From positions 2,217,050 to 2,279,741 of the forward strand of contig JAHNZQ020000016.1 in NCBI GenBank assembly GCA_019155205.2: a DNA stretch of 62,692 nucleotides, written 5' to 3'. The notes under the pieces are model-generated. The model was not told the DNA's origin. It saw nothing but the letters and a program-made list of their open reading frames with translations, and did not search any database. The DNA is from Gracilaria vermiculophylla (taxonomy: Eukaryota > Rhodophyta > Florideophyceae > Gracilariales > Gracilariaceae). Below are positions 29,100 to 42,499 of the stretch, one piece after another. The first letter of the stretch is position 1. Each line of letters begins with the position of its first letter. A program made the position numbers and the translations under genes.

Positions 29100-31567
29100 A
29101 TGCGGCTAACAACGCCCGAGGCGCCGCCACCTCGCTCCCCGGTGAAAATCTTGTCCAGGAGAGACCCCGCAGACAGAGACTCTGAGCACGTAGGTGTTCT
29201 GCGTCCATTGTGGAGATGGAGAAAACACAATTGGATCCCGGATCGAGTCTTAGTGATTTCTAAGCAAAAGTACAAGGTTTATGCTGACCTCGGATTGCAA
29301 ATGCAGTATATGATGCAATTTCGCACAGATCTCTACACTGGAGCGGGGCCGAACTTTGTTTTCGAGTCAGCACTACCTCCACTTCTGCGTTCTCGCATCA
29401 ACATAGGAGCGGTGCCCGACTTCTTGAACGCGAACAAAAATTTGGTACAAATGGTGGAAACCATTGATCCGGTCGTCCGATTGGGAAGAACGGTGGCAAA
29501 GCTCACTTTTATTGTGTACCGTTCTCTGGCCGCGCCAGTCATTCTGGAATGTGACTACTGCAACAGAATCGTGGAAGCTATCCGCCCTCGCCTGAAACAG
29601 GTGCATTTAGAAAATGGGTCGTCAATTTCGATCGTCCGAAAACCGCTTCGGCCGGATGCAAAAAAGCAAGTGCTCCTGCTTTCCACGCAGGACTCGCCTC
29701 CGGGAGCCCGAAGGTCGACCGAACTCTGCGTGGTGGCATTAATGACGATACCCCCGGCCACGCAGGTTTTTGTTCAGGTCAAATTCCGTCAACACGGATT
29801 GAGGATTGTTCTACCCTCGACCTCGTTTAATAAGCGGAGCCACCTCGCACTCGCAAACGGAATCATGCGAGTCGTGGGGAACAGCCCATTAATTATCTTT
29901 GTCGCAAATCTGGGCGACACAACCCAGTATCTTTCTAAAACCCAAGTGCTTTACTCCATCACGCCACATTCGTTGGCGATGATTCCCACACGGGTGACGG
30001 CCGCCCAGGTACTTGGCCTCGTGATATCGGAAGATGAGATCTTGCCCGATACGGTGGAGAACTTTCCCCCCAGCGTAATAACCATTTTACCGGATTGTAC
30101 CGTTGAAACGGGAAGGTCTGCCTTCCAGGTTAGTTCGGCCTCGCCGACCTCACGTCGGACGAGTTAGGACTTTATTTACCCTGTGAGAGCTCTCGAAGAA
30201 CTGTATTTGTCTCACGTGCCTGCTTTGCATTGGTAACGTCTATGCGCAATGTTATGGGAATAAACCTCGATGTGGGATGGCTCGCTAGGCGAGATGAACT
30301 GCACCGAACATTGAATAAATCAGTTACCATACACTCGGCCGATCGCGCAACCCTCATACAGGGCTGGGCCGAGGGCTCGGAAGGAGCGAGAATTCCAATT
30401 GGAGCGCATGCTGCGTGCCGGAGTCATAGAGCCAGCACAATCTCCTTGGGCGTCCCCTGTTGTCCTCGCCGTTAAAGCGGATGTTTCACGGAGATTCTGC
30501 ATGGACTACCGCAAGCTTAATACCGCGACTATCCAAGAGATATACTCGATTCATCGGATGTACGGGTGAATAGACTCACTCGGTGATGCTACCGTGTTCA
30601 CCGCTCTCGACGCCAATTGAGGCTACTGGTAGGTCCCCGTCAGGGTGGAAGACCTTGAAAAACTGCGTTTGTATGACACTCAGATTTCAACAGCTTCGAG
30701 CGGATTCCTTCTTATTTGACCAATGCACCCGCAACATTTCAGAGCAATATTGACGTCCCCATGATACGATTCAAGTGGTGGACTTGCCTCGTGTACATGG
30801 ACGCCATAATCATCATTTCCATCAACTTGGATGATCAACTTACCCGCGTGGAGTACGTGATGACGGTACGATGTGACGCAGGTATCCCCCAGAAGCGCAG
30901 GAGGAAGTGTGAGTTCTTTACTGCTACCATGAAGTATCTGGGTCAAATCATCCGTGCCGGACAGCTTATGATCGAAAGAGTTCGAGTCAAGTCCCTCACT
31001 GAGGCGGGAAACCCTCGGACTCAAACGGAACTGAGATCCTTCCTTGGACTAGTCAACGTCTATCGACGGTTCATACTGAATATCTCGGATACCGCCCCAC
31101 CACTGAACTCTTTAATGCGAAAAGTGCAGGCGCCGAAGCTCTCGCCATTCACCACCGATGAATCGACTGCTTTTCAGTCCCTGCTCAAGGCAGCGACAAT
31201 ATCTCCAAATCTTGTCACACCCCAAGTTAGGCCTCCCGTACTCCGTGGATACGGATTCTACCGATCACCAAGTGGGCTGTGCTATGCTTCAAACAAGCCC
31301 TGAAGTGCAGCGCAAACCAACCGGAGTAGTGCAGGACTCTCAATGTCCACGAGAGGAGCTATTCCGTCTCCAAGAAGAAGTGCCTCGCCGTAGTGTAAGC
31401 GCTCTTCACACTACGCCCCTATCTAACTGGATTTTATGTTACCTTATTTACGGATCACTCCTCTTTGAGGAGGATAATGAATATTTTTGATGCATCAGGC
31501 CGCTTGATACGGTGGAGGGTCCTTCTAGTGGAATTCACATTCGACGTAATTTATAAGAACGGCGCAC
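29100..31567 (+). pseudogene. gypsy-1 pol, first part: protease, reverse transcriptase, RNase H
   Basis: A retropepsin region has FRTDLYTGAGPNFV, where the catalytic D-T-G is spoiled to D-L-Y-T-G. The following APVILECDYCNRIVEAIRPR is typical of gypsy proteases. Reverse transcriptase follows (RFCMDYRKLNTATIQ), with the catalytic YxDD box changed to YMDA, then LRSFLGLVNVYRRFI of the connection region. RNase H remnants end in IRWRVLLVEFTFDVIYKNG. There the copia-2 LTR begins at 31568. Stops occur throughout. Confidence 0.75.
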
Positions 31568-32057
31568 TGTTCGTGCAATTGCCGTTGCTGTCACAGAAAA
31601 CCAAATGTTCCATGTTGACTAACAGCAGTGCTAATTGAATACATTTCTCACTAACGAATTGCTGGGAAACTGGATTGCTGGCTGAGTGCATACATAGACT
31701 GAAGTGACGTGTAGGACACTAGCGCATGGATGCGGGTTACAGTGACATGCAGGACATTTGACGGCGTGACACTGTAATGCTCTTGAGAGAGCACGTAACA
31801 GTCATGTGTTGTTGTTCCTTGCTGTTATAAGCATTATTGAATTGTGGCCCGCATATTTATGTTATGTAAGAATATGACTGGTAATATTGAATGTCTCTGT
31901 TTTATAGTGAATTTTCTGCTCTGAAGACGTTTGCGCAACTGAACCACTATATAATTTGTGGTCAAGGCACTTCCAAGTAGATCCAAGCCAGATCTGACGA
32001 GCGTCCTTTTCATCTGCTAAACTTTGCTTTTGCCACGCTGACCCCCAGTAGGTTACA
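31568..32057 (+). repeat. copia-2 5' LTR
   Basis: Starts TGTTCG and ends GGTTACA. Shares long blocks with the 3' LTR, such as TTGCTGTCACAGAAAACCAA and GCTGGCTGAGTGCATACAT. Ends are assigned from the purine tract and from where the alignment stops. Confidence 0.8.
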
Positions 32058-33258
32058 GGCTTGGCCTCGCGCTCATCTGCCGCTATCGGTCGTTAATTGT
32101 TTCTCGCCGCTGTCCCACACCTATGTACATCCGTTCCGCGTTTTCTTTTCGCCGTCTTGATCGCCACCGTTTCTTTCGTCGTTATTCCCATCGCCGTTTT
32201 GTGGTCTGAAGTCGTTTCGGTTGTATCTGTTTTCTGTTTTTTGGTCGATGTTGGTTTTTTTCTTTTTTTGGTTTTTGTTCCTCCCTAAAGACATTGTGGT
32301 GGTTGTGGTTAAAACTTTCTTTGGATTCGTGCTTCGCGCTTTCGTTTAGGCCGTTTCTGTCGATCACTTTCCGCCATTTGTTTCGAGTTTGGAGTCACCC
32401 CTTTTTGTTATTGTTTGGATCCACCTGTCATTTTTGGGGGAGATCCTGTGGGATGGGCCCGTTTTTCTGTAAAGCTCGGGGACTGTGATCTGTACTCAGC
32501 ATCTTTTCGTGTTCGGTTTTCAACGTGCACCAGTACGAGGAGCGTTTTATCCGATAAATCGGGGACGTTAGCCTGGCGACTTGATCCAAAGCAGATGTTT
32601 CTGTCGAGCGCGTTCTCCACCGGTATTACTTTGTAGGGCGCACAACGGTGTTGGTCGAGAGACCTGGTGAATATCGCGGAATCATATGTGGACGGGTTTT
32701 CATGGCGTACTGCATGTGGCTGGTGCTAATTTGTGTGTGAACCTGACTTCGGGTTGGGTGCTAGGACTGTTGTATACGATACCCATAACCAGATTTTTAT
32801 CCGGAGACCCAGGTTTTCCGTGGAGGTGACGTGACACACGCTTATCTCCGGTCAAGCGGCGGGCTACCTTTACTCGTGCTCGTCTGCAACCTACCCTGTG
32901 GTCGAAGCAACTTCAGTTTGAGGTCACGCACGTTCTCGAGAGAGACCATGGAGGGCTCGCTTGGTGAAGGAATATCCTTGGTCATTAACCGTTCTCTGGA
33001 AGTCTCGTAAAGAGAGACGTGCCTTCTTTTTGAGCGTAGAAAGAGGTAGACAGAAGAAAGCGCTTTCCACCCAGAAGAGCTCTGTGTGCCACTGGTCCGA
33101 CCTCTAGGGTAGCGGAGGTGGTTTTTCTCGAGTGTATGCCCGCTGACGAACACTGTCAATTTATTTTTTTTTGTTCTTATTCTCCTTCTTTTTATTGTTG
33201 TCTGCTTCAATGTCCACGTTTTTGCTAATCTATGTGCTATTTGAGAACCAAAACTGTC
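32058..33258 (+). other. copia-2 untranslated leader
   Basis: About 1.2 kb between the 5' LTR and gag. A possible primer-binding site begins at 32062 (TGGCCTCGCG). The rest is T-rich, with short broken frames and no domain. Confidence 0.45.
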
Positions 33259-36200
33259 ATGGACTCTTTCAGTGGGATCAAGATGGGGAAGCTGGGTAAG
33301 GATAGCTTCCACGTGTGGAAGCAAACGCTTGAACTATTGCTTGCACTCAAAGATCTCGATGAGCACCGCAACACCACTAAACCCACAGAAGAGAAGGAAT
33401 TATATAAATGGAAGAAGAAAAATGCCAAAGCCAGGGCCATCATTGGGCTTTCACTTAGTGCTGAACATTTAGATCATGTGAGTTATACCAACACTGCTGC
33501 CACCATGTAGGATGCTTTTTGCGATGTGTTTCGGCGTAAGACGCTGCTCAACCGTATCAATTGGAGAAGTTTATTTTACACAGCCAAGATGCGTGAGGAC
33601 GAGAAAATGTTGCAAATCACCAATCGCGTTCGTCACCTTGCATCGGATCTGAAGAGCATAGAGGTCTTGTTGAAGAAGCAAACATTTCCATGGCCATTCT
33701 ATGTAAAATTCCGGAACATTTTGAGAATCTCATTTTGGCAATCGACACTCACATTGGCGCAAGCTCACGCTCGAGTTTGTTGCGAGTTCACTTTTGCAAG
33801 TAGAGCAACGCATGAGTGTTTATGCCAAACAGGAGTCCGGGAGTAAATGAGATCTGGTCGGGAAGCATTCTCGTAAGAAGGTTATGTGCTACTATTGTGG
33901 ATTAAAGGGTCACATTCAGAGAAACATTTTCGAGAAGCAACGTGATGAGGCAAACAAAGGTCAAGGCGCTCTTGCCCACCCCAGTGTGCAGACGGATCTC
34001 AACGATAAAAACGATGAGGGCAACAGTGATTCTGACTTTTTGTGTTTCATTTCAAATGGGTGCGACAGAGCCATAAATAGTTAATGGATTATTAACTCTG
34101 GTGCCACAGCAAATATGAATTACGATGGTGGTATTTACCAAACATATGAGAGCCAGCGTGACTCCGGAGTTAGCCTTGGCAATGATTCCAAGTTAGAGTC
34201 TTGCGGTAATAGATGTGTAGAGTTGGATATTATTGTAAACGGGTCATCACACAAATGCCAGTTGAATGCAGAAATGCATATGCCAAACCTGCGTTACAAT
34301 TTGATATCGAAGTCTGCCATTTGTGACTTAGACTTTCGTGTAACGTTTAATAAACATAAGGTGTAAATCTATCATGGCTTGAGTGCCATAAGACGCCGCA
34401 GCAAAGGTATGTATTAACTGTGCACCGCAGCTCACAAAATTGCTTACGAACAGGGGATGAAAGCATTTGTGTCCGGTCACCTGTCTTTGTGGCACGCTCG
34501 AATGGCCCTGTAAATGTGGGTGCTATTAAGCATATGGCTCAAAATGTTGTTGTGACCGGCATAAATGTAGATGTAACATCCAAGCAGAAGATATGTGATT
34601 CTTGTATAATGGAAAATTGTACACGTGCTGCGACTCCCGAGCAAGTGGGGGAACGTGCAAAACACCCATTGGGTTTTCTATTTTCGGACATTTCTGGTCC
34701 AATTCAAGTAGGTTCTTCGGGAGCCTCGCCCTACTTTATCACATTCATCAGTGACCGTAGCAGGTTTTGCTTCTTATACATACTTTAGACTAAGTATGAG
34801 GCATTTCAAATGTTCGTGAAGTGGCTAAAATATGTGCAGAAGGAAACCGGCAGACACGTCAAAACCATTACCGCTCTTCAGAGCGTGTTGCATGCATCGC
34901 AAACCGATAATGGTTGAGAGTAACTGTCCAAACAACTCCGCAAGGAACTTGAAGGTTACGATATTGCGTATCAATGAACCGTACCCTACAATGCATATCA
35001 GAATGGTCTTGCTGAAAGATTCAACCGTACTCTCATGGACATTGTTAGGTCAATTTTACATCATAAAAAACTGCCCAAAAGCCGCCGAGCATAATCACTG
35101 AACGTTGCAGTGAACGTGCGCAACAGAGTGACATGTAAAACCTTGCCAAGTAACGTGAAACCAATCGAGCTGTGGAGTGGAGACAAGCCAGATCTGGTTC
35201 ATCTGCGTGTGTTTGGGTGCGAATTCTGGTACAAAGTAGTGGATCACAAATTGAAAATATTTGGAGGATCGCGCCAAAGAAGCAATCTCTATAAGATATT
35301 TCAATGGCTCCAACGGTTACAATCTACGGGACAGCCAGAAGGCTAGAGTAGTTGTGTTACAGGATGTAAAGTTGGATGAGTCTGATGTCCCAGCAAAAAA
35401 ATCTGATCATTCAAATGATGATGACTATTCAGACGATGAATTGTTCGCCAGCCCCAAACCTGAGGACATCGTTATACTAGATACAACCACAAATGCTTCT
35501 GCAAATGGTGCATCTGAGCCTGTGCCTTAAGCTATTGAAATTCCAGTGGGTGAACACGATGTTTCCACAGAAGCCTCAGTTGAAGCACTGCCACCACTTC
35601 GAAGATCCACTCGTTGGCGTAGGAAACCTGACTGGTGGCGTCCTACAGCTTTTTTCACTGCCAATGATGACACTCCATCTTCTTATTCTGATGCATCGTC
35701 ACGTCTGAACTTCAACTAATGGAGTAAAACAAAGGACAATGCGTATGAGTCTTTGATAGAGCATGACATATGGGAGCTAATACTAAGGCCAGTAGACAGG
35801 AACGTGATTTCGTGCAAGTTGTTGTATGTACAGAAGTATGAGACCGGTCCAAATGGTGAGCTGACAGTGTGTTACAAGGCTCTCGTGGTTGCTCGAGGCT
35901 TCTTACAGTTTGAAGGTGTTGAAGTTTTAGAGCCATTTCCACTCGTAGTAAAGTTCACATCTGTAAGGATGCTTCTTTCCGATACTGTATTCGAGGATTA
36001 TTAATTGCATCAAGTGGATGCGAAGACCGCGTTTCTACATGGATACCTTAAGGAGACTGTGTGCATGGAGCAGCCAGAACTGTTCGTCCAAGCTGGGAAC
36101 GAGGAACTGGTCGGCCGATTACAGAAAGCCATCAATGGATTGCGACCAGCATAAAGACAAAGGCGCGATAGGATATACTCGTTCCTTGTAGAAAAGATGG

Positions 36201-37260
36201 ATCTAAAGCTCAACGACGCAGAGGAGTGTGTTTACACCGGATTGGTACTAAAAGTGGTTGTGATCATTGTTCCATACGTGGACGACTTGCTTATTCCTCG
36301 TCCCAGTGGGAAGACATTGAGTCGCGTCAAGCATGAGCTGTCAAATCAATTTTTCATGAAGGATCGAGAAGAAGCACGCGTTGTACTTGGATTTGAGATT
36401 CATCGTGGTTGATCTAAAAGAATATCTATCTAATGCAGTCTGCGTACACGAGAAAGGTCCTAGAACGACTTGATATGTTGCATTTGAAGCCAGCTGACAG
36501 TCCCATGGACTCCGGTGTGGACCTTACTCAATGCTCGGAACCTCTGCTACATATTCCTCATCCCCAGGTGATTGGGTTTCTAAAGTACCTTTCCATGGAA
36601 ACTCGTCCGGACAAATCTTATGCAGTGACCAAAATAGCCAAACATGTCGGGATACCTGGAGAGGTTCACTCGAAGGCAGTCAAGCGTATTCTGCGCTACC
36701 GCAATGGCACTTCCGCCTAGGGCGTCACTTTTTGGCTCTACTACCGATAATCAGCTGTATGGATATTTAGAGCTGGACTGGGCAGGCGACACTTGCACTT
36801 GCAAATCTACCAGTGGCTATGTGTTCATGATGAGTGTAGCTCCAGCGTCTTGGAGCTCGCGTCAGCTAAAAGTGGTTGCAGTGTCCAGTACTGAGGCTGA
36901 GTACGTGAGTCTTTGTTCCAGGACCAAGGAAGCGATCTGGCGAATGCAACTGTGGAGTTGCATTGGCAACGCAAATGGTCCGCATGTAGATGAATGTGTA
37001 AAACTTTTCGTTCAACCCACGCTTGCGTATGTGGACAACCAAAGCTGCATCGACCTCGCTCGAAACGGAGTTGTACACAAGCATACAAAACAAATTGAAT
37101 ATCGCTTTCATTTCATCCGAGAGGCTTTGCAGGACAAGTCTGTTGAGTGGCAGTACTGCCCTCGAGGTGACATGGTTGCCGAAATGCTAACCAAAGAACA
37201 TGTTTGCGTAGAACTGGAGAATTTCCGCAGTGAAAGTAGACTCATGCCCCTATACATTTG
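33259..37260 (+). pseudogene. copia-2 gag-pol, decayed
   Basis: Gag opens MDSFSGIKMGKLGKDSFHVW and has a zinc-knuckle remnant (CYYCGLKGH). The protease site is INSGATANM, with the catalytic Asp changed to Asn. Integrase shows its C-terminal words (NGLAERFNRTLM, LVHLRVFGCEFWYK). Reverse transcriptase keeps VDAKTAFLHGYL and an intact YVDD (PYVDDLLI). RNase H is the best part (GYLELDWAGDTCTCKSTSG, then AVSSTEAEYVSL and the HTKQIEYRFHFIRE block). More than ten stops and shifts occur. The order integrase before reverse transcriptase identifies copia. Confidence 0.8.
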
Positions 37261-37281
37261 AAGTCAGTGACAGAGGCGGGG

Positions 37282-37770
37282 TTTTGGTGCGAGTGCCTTT
37301 GCTGTCACAGAAAACCAAATGTTCCTTGTTGGCCAACGGCAGTGCTAGTTGAATACATTGCTCGCTAAAAGCCTCGCTGGGAAACTGAAATGCTGGCTGA
37401 GTGCATACATGGACTGAAGTGACGTGAAAGACGCCAGCGCATGGATGTGGATTACAGTGACACTCAGGACATGTGAATCTGTGCACTGTAATGCTCTTGT
37501 GAATGCATGTAACTTTCATGTCTTGTTGTGCCTTGCTGCTGTAAGTATTATTAGATTGTGGCCGGCTCATCTATGTTTTGTTAGAATATGATTGGTAGTA
37601 TTGAGTGTCTCTGCATCGTAGTGAAATATATGCTCCGAACACATTTGCGCGAATGAACCACTATACAAGTTAACGTCGTGGCACTTCGAAGTGAATCCGA
37701 GCCAGAGCTGGTGAACGTCCTTTGCATCCCTTCAACTTTACTTTTGCTCCGCTGTCCTCCAGTACACACA
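37282..37770 (+). repeat. copia-2 3' LTR
   Basis: Follows the purine tract directly and ends in ACACACA. The next bases return to gypsy-1 integrase coding. It differs from the 5' LTR at many positions, so the insertion is not recent. Confidence 0.8.
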
Positions 37771-39110
37771 GGGCACCCAAGCCAATGCTCTATCGCGTTC
37801 ATCCTGAAAAAGATAAGTCGTCGGCGACGCCGACGAGGACGAGATGCCCTGCTTCATTACCGACAGTAGTACCCCGGAAGCTCCGCACTGAGACTCTGAT
37901 TCCGTAAGCTCCAGCGACATCGACGAGCTGTTTGCCTTAAAAGACGTTGAGCACAAGCCGCAGGGGAACGTGACGCTGATCAGCACGGAGGAAATGATCC
38001 AAGAACAGTTTTGGGACCCATTCTGCATGGAACTACGTTCCCGTCTGAACGGTGGAGAAGAACTCCTTTTTTAGATGAACGATACCTGCTACCTGGTACG
38101 GAAAGTGGACCGTCATCAAGAAATTGTTATGCTCCACACCGTCCAGCCCAGGTTCCTTCAACTGTCATATTTTCTGGGACCCGGTGGACACCCGGGTGGG
38201 AGGAAACTTTATCTAACCTTTTGCGAGGACTTTTCTTGGCCCGTGATGGTGTGTAATGGCTACAAAGATGAGTAGGTCTGCGAACAGTGCGAAAAAAACC
38301 CGGGTCAAACTCCGGAGGCATTCCAAAAAGTTGAATCTTTTCTATGCCAGGGCTCCGTTCGAGTATGTTGTACTCAAAACTCTCGGTCTGCATTTGAAGA
38401 CGAAGAAAAGCAACACTTTTCTACTCGTAAATACCCATCGCTGAACGGAGTTTGTTCTGACAGTTCCCCTAAAAACGATCTTCGCTCTCGCTACTGCGCA
38501 AGCAGTTGTAAGTCATTGGGTCTAGTTTTATGGGTCTCCTGTTGAGGTACCATCCAACACCTGCATAACGTTCGTGTCGCGATTTTTTCAAGACGTTTGC
38601 CGCATACTAGACGTGAGGAATCTTTTGACCACGATCTGAGGCGTCGCAAACCACAAGACGGAACTCCCGGTCCCGAAGACCTGCCAAATGTGAGCCTACA
38701 ACCTCACCAGAACCCCAGGAGACTTGCCGGAATACCGGCAGATAAGAAAGTAGAGCAGACGCTTTCCTCGGAAAAACTGCTCATGGTTATATGGCCGCAT
38801 CAAGGGAATCAGAGCTCCCCAGGCGTGATAATAATGCGGCAGGGCCGGAAAGCCTACATTCGAGAGTATGTCCTTGACCGAGTTGTCGGACACGAATAGC
38901 ACCCAGGGGGAGCGTCTGATAACGAGTTCACTGGCACGGATAGAACCTAAATGGGGGTACACTAGAGCTGATCGGGCATATACGCTGCTCCGTGGTTTGA
39001 CAGTATCAACGCTAGGCGAGGAACCCTCCGCCGTAGATATTGGACTAAGTTCAAGTGGGATAATAAACAGAAAGAACTGAAAGAGCTCCACCGAACCACG
39101 AAAAGAGGAC
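37771..39110 (+). pseudogene. gypsy-1 pol, second part: integrase
   Basis: Continuation of gypsy-1 pol after copia-2. It begins TQANALSRS (end of the RNase H linker). Next comes the integrase zinc-binding region (STEEMIQEQFWDPFCMELRS, then GHPGGRKLYLTFCEDFSWPV and CEQCEKN). The catalytic core has KTKKSNTFLLVNTHR, LTVPLKTI and SRFFQDVCRILDVRNLL; the LSDNG-type Asp motif is lost. Several stops occur. No clear chromodomain is seen in this copy. Confidence 0.75.
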
Positions 39111-39385
39111 CTCTACAATGAAATATGACCAGAATATCTCAATCGTCTATCAATTTTCTGCCCTTCATAACCATTGTGGATTTCTTTACCTAGCTCGCCG
39201 GTTTCGTCGGGCAATGCGAGCCACTGTAAGCACAGTTTTTCCGTCGACGATGTCACATCTTCGGACATGCGCTGGTAAGTGTCGCTCGACGCGCGCTTCG
39301 TGCCAGTGCAAGAATAAGTGCAAGAAAAGAAAACCTCTCGGCTCTTTACTAGAAGACGCAAATCGTGCGCATTTTTGCTGCTAAC

Positions 39386-41364
39386 CTACCCTTGGAAGTC
39401 TTCATGACGGTTAGTGGTTACTCCTGCCTCACCGAACACCGGATTCTCCCGCCAATGCGGTTTTGAAACAGCTTCCCGCATCGCGGTCACCTGCTGCAAA
39501 ATCGCGCTAGGGCGAAGTCTGACCTGCGCGATGAAACCGCTGCGAGGCACCGAATCCGCAAGGTACGCGAGCGAACCGGTAACTTCCATCGTGAAGGGCC
39601 GAGTCGCCCGATTCGCCACATGAGAGGGAGCAATTGGAGTAGGGGCGTTAGAATCCTCCGCCAGCTCGGCAGCGCTCCTGTCACACAAGGCATTTTCCTC
39701 CATTAAAGTGTACCCCTGCATGGTATGCGCCACTTCCACCCCGTCCATGGACTCTCCCGGCTCGGGAACAACATCTTCACCTGCTTCAGCGAGTTTTTGA
39801 TCCATCATGAGATCACCATCCGCATAGGCGCGGTGAAAGCCATCGGCGTCGACATATCGGCGTCGACATATCCACAAGGGTTGTCGGCCGGGATCCTCTG
39901 AGGCGCATGGCGATGGTTTTCCACCTCGGCGCGGCTGATCTCCGCGTATTTCCATGGGTCAAAGTACACGAAACCGCCCGCGTTCCATGACATACGCCCG
40001 AGAATGGGACCACATCTGCGTTGCGGCTGGCCTCATTGGGAGTTTAGTCGAGGCAATTTGTCCCAACGGACTTGATTGATATACACGAGCAACTTCAACA
40101 TCTCTTTTTGGTTAATTTCATCTCCGAGGCGGACTCTCATGTCCAAGCTCCGAATGGATCTCCGCGAACGCTGTGGGACATACCAAAGACAGTATTGGTC
40201 GTACGCCTTGACAAGGTTGTAAGCCACAGTGCGGAGCGCCCACTCCATGATGACGACGGACCAGTATCCAGAACAGTAATCTTCCACCATGGAGGAGCCC
40301 ATAAACCTCAGTAACGGGGAGAGCTCGACGAAACACCCCCAGCATGCCTCGACAGGGGCCCATTAATCCGGAATCGGGACACACTGCAATACGCGGTAGC
40401 GTGGCGTGATGCGCTTGATTTCGGAGTTATGCTACGATATTAAGAAACCGGTTCATACTCTCCAATGCCGCTTTTCGCGGATTTATTTTTCTACAAGACG
40501 TACGACCGGCGCTGACGGGAGAGGTACCGAAATTCAGCTTGGATGGTACACCACCTCTAACACAGGTCCTCCAGGCCCACCCAAATGCGAGCCTGCCATT
40601 CAAAGCCTTCTTGTTGATGGAGCCTGGAATATTATGCAACTTCGCCGCGCGTCCGATGAAACATGACGTCGAAGGATATGCGGTTCCCAATTGGTGGCTC
40701 AAATGGAGCCTGAAGCTGCCGGAGGTGCACGATTAGGATCACCACATATTGAGCATTCTCTTAGGATTCTTTGGGACGGCGGGCTAAGGTATAAAACGGT
40801 ACCGCGATGCGGTTGCGTAAGTCCTGAGATATATTAACCATCCCGATGGATATCTCTGCAGATATCAGCCACGTTATCGGTGTACGCGTCAGCCAACTAT
40901 TCGTCACGGACCGAGATAAGATGAAATCACGGAGCGTGCTTGAGCATAAGGGTTCCTGGCCGAGTTCTCGGATTGGCTGCCATGATGATGGCGTAGGTTT
41001 GCCATAGCTGTATCGGTACCTGCCCGCGAAACACGGTACCCATTTACTGGTACGCCGGAGCTGGATGTCCGGTGACAGGTGATTCTGAGGCCGAAATATC
41101 CGCATGAGCGGCTGTCGCATCTTCCAGTCCTATGTTGGATGCTTCCACTTCAGGCGGTGTGCCGCTGCGCCACGTGATCGGGACCGAGCGGAAACCAGTC
41201 GGGCCCCTTGTGGAGTGGCTCGGGGTGCGATTGGATATACTCAAGTCGTGGGTAACGGTGGCCGATAAAGTCGGAGAAGACTCGTAAGCAGCGTGTGCTG
41301 GCCGTCGAGACGGAACCCTGGAAACCGGTGGGTCGAGAGTGCTCTTATTGCCACTATCCGCCAT
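39386..41364 (-). pseudogene. gypsy-1 antisense reading frame between integrase and 3' LTR
   Basis: On the strand opposite to pol, long frame pieces cover about 2 kb, starting with MADSGNKSTLDPPVSRVPSR just inside the 3' LTR (41364). They include MGSSMVEDYCSGYWSVVIME with WALRTVAYNLVKA (40302 downward), GGFVYFDPWKYAE (39975 downward) and an acidic C-terminal part (EDVVPEPGESMDG). Frameshifts and stops break it. The gypsy-2 element has a related plus-strand frame (42500-43428) at the matching place, again opposite to pol: WSELTTEWAFGTVADPLAEA and GDFIDFDP. Function unknown; no known domain. It may be an accessory gene or a shared non-coding segment. Confidence 0.5.
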
Positions 41365-41432
41365 GGATTTTCCTCGGCCAGGTGAGCCCCCTGTTTTGAG
41401 GGGTCGGCATGAAGTGCAGTTTCCTCCATGGA

Positions 41433-42290
41433 GGTTTTTCTTGGCACTTTGCGGATTCACCGCATTCCGGTTAGGCCGTGCATCTGGTCAAGGTTAGCGT
41501 CGCAGGCGCGATTCATATCAGTTTGCACAGTGGTCTCCGGAACAACCGACGTAGCGCGCGTCGTGCGACGTGGCACGCGCGCTGACGTGCTTCCCGGCAC
41601 GCGTGCGGCAACCGCTCGCGATCCGCTGGCTACAGTACGGGTGCAAGACGGCAACGGCTTTTCACGGTTATATAAGTATTTTATATATCTATTTATTTAG
41701 TTAGATATTATGTCCACTTCGGTTTCAGTACTGCAATACTTATCGCGACAGCACTCCGGCCGTTGCGCCCAGTAAGCCACACCAAGCGGTATCTCCGGTC
41801 TTAACGTGTTGCCCACGAAGGTATATCTCTCCATCGTGGGAAAGTAAACCGTGGAGTACGGAACTCAACAGCCCGTGACGCCAAGATCCATTTTCCGGAT
41901 TAATCTTTTCTTCCTCTCCGTTCGCCATCGTAGCAGTGTAGCCCCATCGGACCTCCAGTTTATCCCTACTCGGACCACGTCCGCCACCGGTTCCATGCGG
42001 CTTGAACCATACCCACACGGCCAAAGGTATTACCCGGCCGAACTGAGATACCCCGATATCTTACAGAGAAATCTCACTGATACCGCGGAAACTTCCCCAA
42101 TTATAGCACTTGCCGGATTCTCGGTTACTCTATTAGTATTTCCTCCTGCACTTGTTGTGACGGCTTGGCCCAGGAAATACGATCGGCCTGTATGCTTCGT
42201 ATAAGGAAAGCTATGCCTCTCAATCACCTCGAGAGAAAAAGGTTCCGAACATCCTTTGCGGTACTTTCGTTTTTGAGACGTTGCACAACA
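41433..42290 (+). repeat. gypsy-1 3' LTR
   Basis: Begins after a weak purine tract (ATGGAGG) and ends CACAACA. It matches 25995-26839 throughout, with many differences. Confidence 0.8.
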
Positions 42291-42499
42291 CATAGGCGAA
42301 GAGATTGGGTACTGTGACGGTTTAGTGGCTTTCGAGACATTTGCACAGAAAAACCTCTCTATTGCTATAGAGGATGCCCTCTGCTGATATCTTTTTGTTG
42401 TCTATGCGGTAGTTTGCTGCCTGTCTTGGTCGTAACGTTCAAAGTTCCTGCAAAATGTTATCCATTTCGAAGGAGATGCCTGCTCCCGAATGGGATAAT

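Larger units (their letters stand above)
31568..37770 (+). mobile_element. Ty1/copia retrotransposon (copia-2) inside gypsy-1 pol
   Basis: Two LTRs of about 490 bases (31568-32057 and 37282-37770) flank a copia-type gag-pol in the order protease, integrase, reverse transcriptase, RNase H. A purine tract (AGAGGCGGGG, 37272-37281) directly precedes the 3' LTR. Gypsy-1 coding stops at the left junction (VIYKNG) and resumes at the right one (TQANALSRS), so copia-2 is younger than gypsy-1. Candidate target repeats are GCGCAC and GGGCAC, with one mismatch. Many stops make it inactive. Confidence 0.85.
25995..42290 (+). mobile_element. Ty3/gypsy retrotransposon (gypsy-1), split by copia-2
   Basis: Two related LTRs of about 850 bases in the same orientation (25995-26839 and 41433-42290) bound a primer-binding site, gag, protease, reverse transcriptase, RNase H and integrase on the plus strand, with a minus-strand reading frame before the 3' LTR. 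Pol is interrupted in the RNase H/integrase linker by copia-2 (31568-37770). The LTRs differ clearly and pol has many stops, so it is old and inactive. A clean target duplication was not found. Confidence 0.85.
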
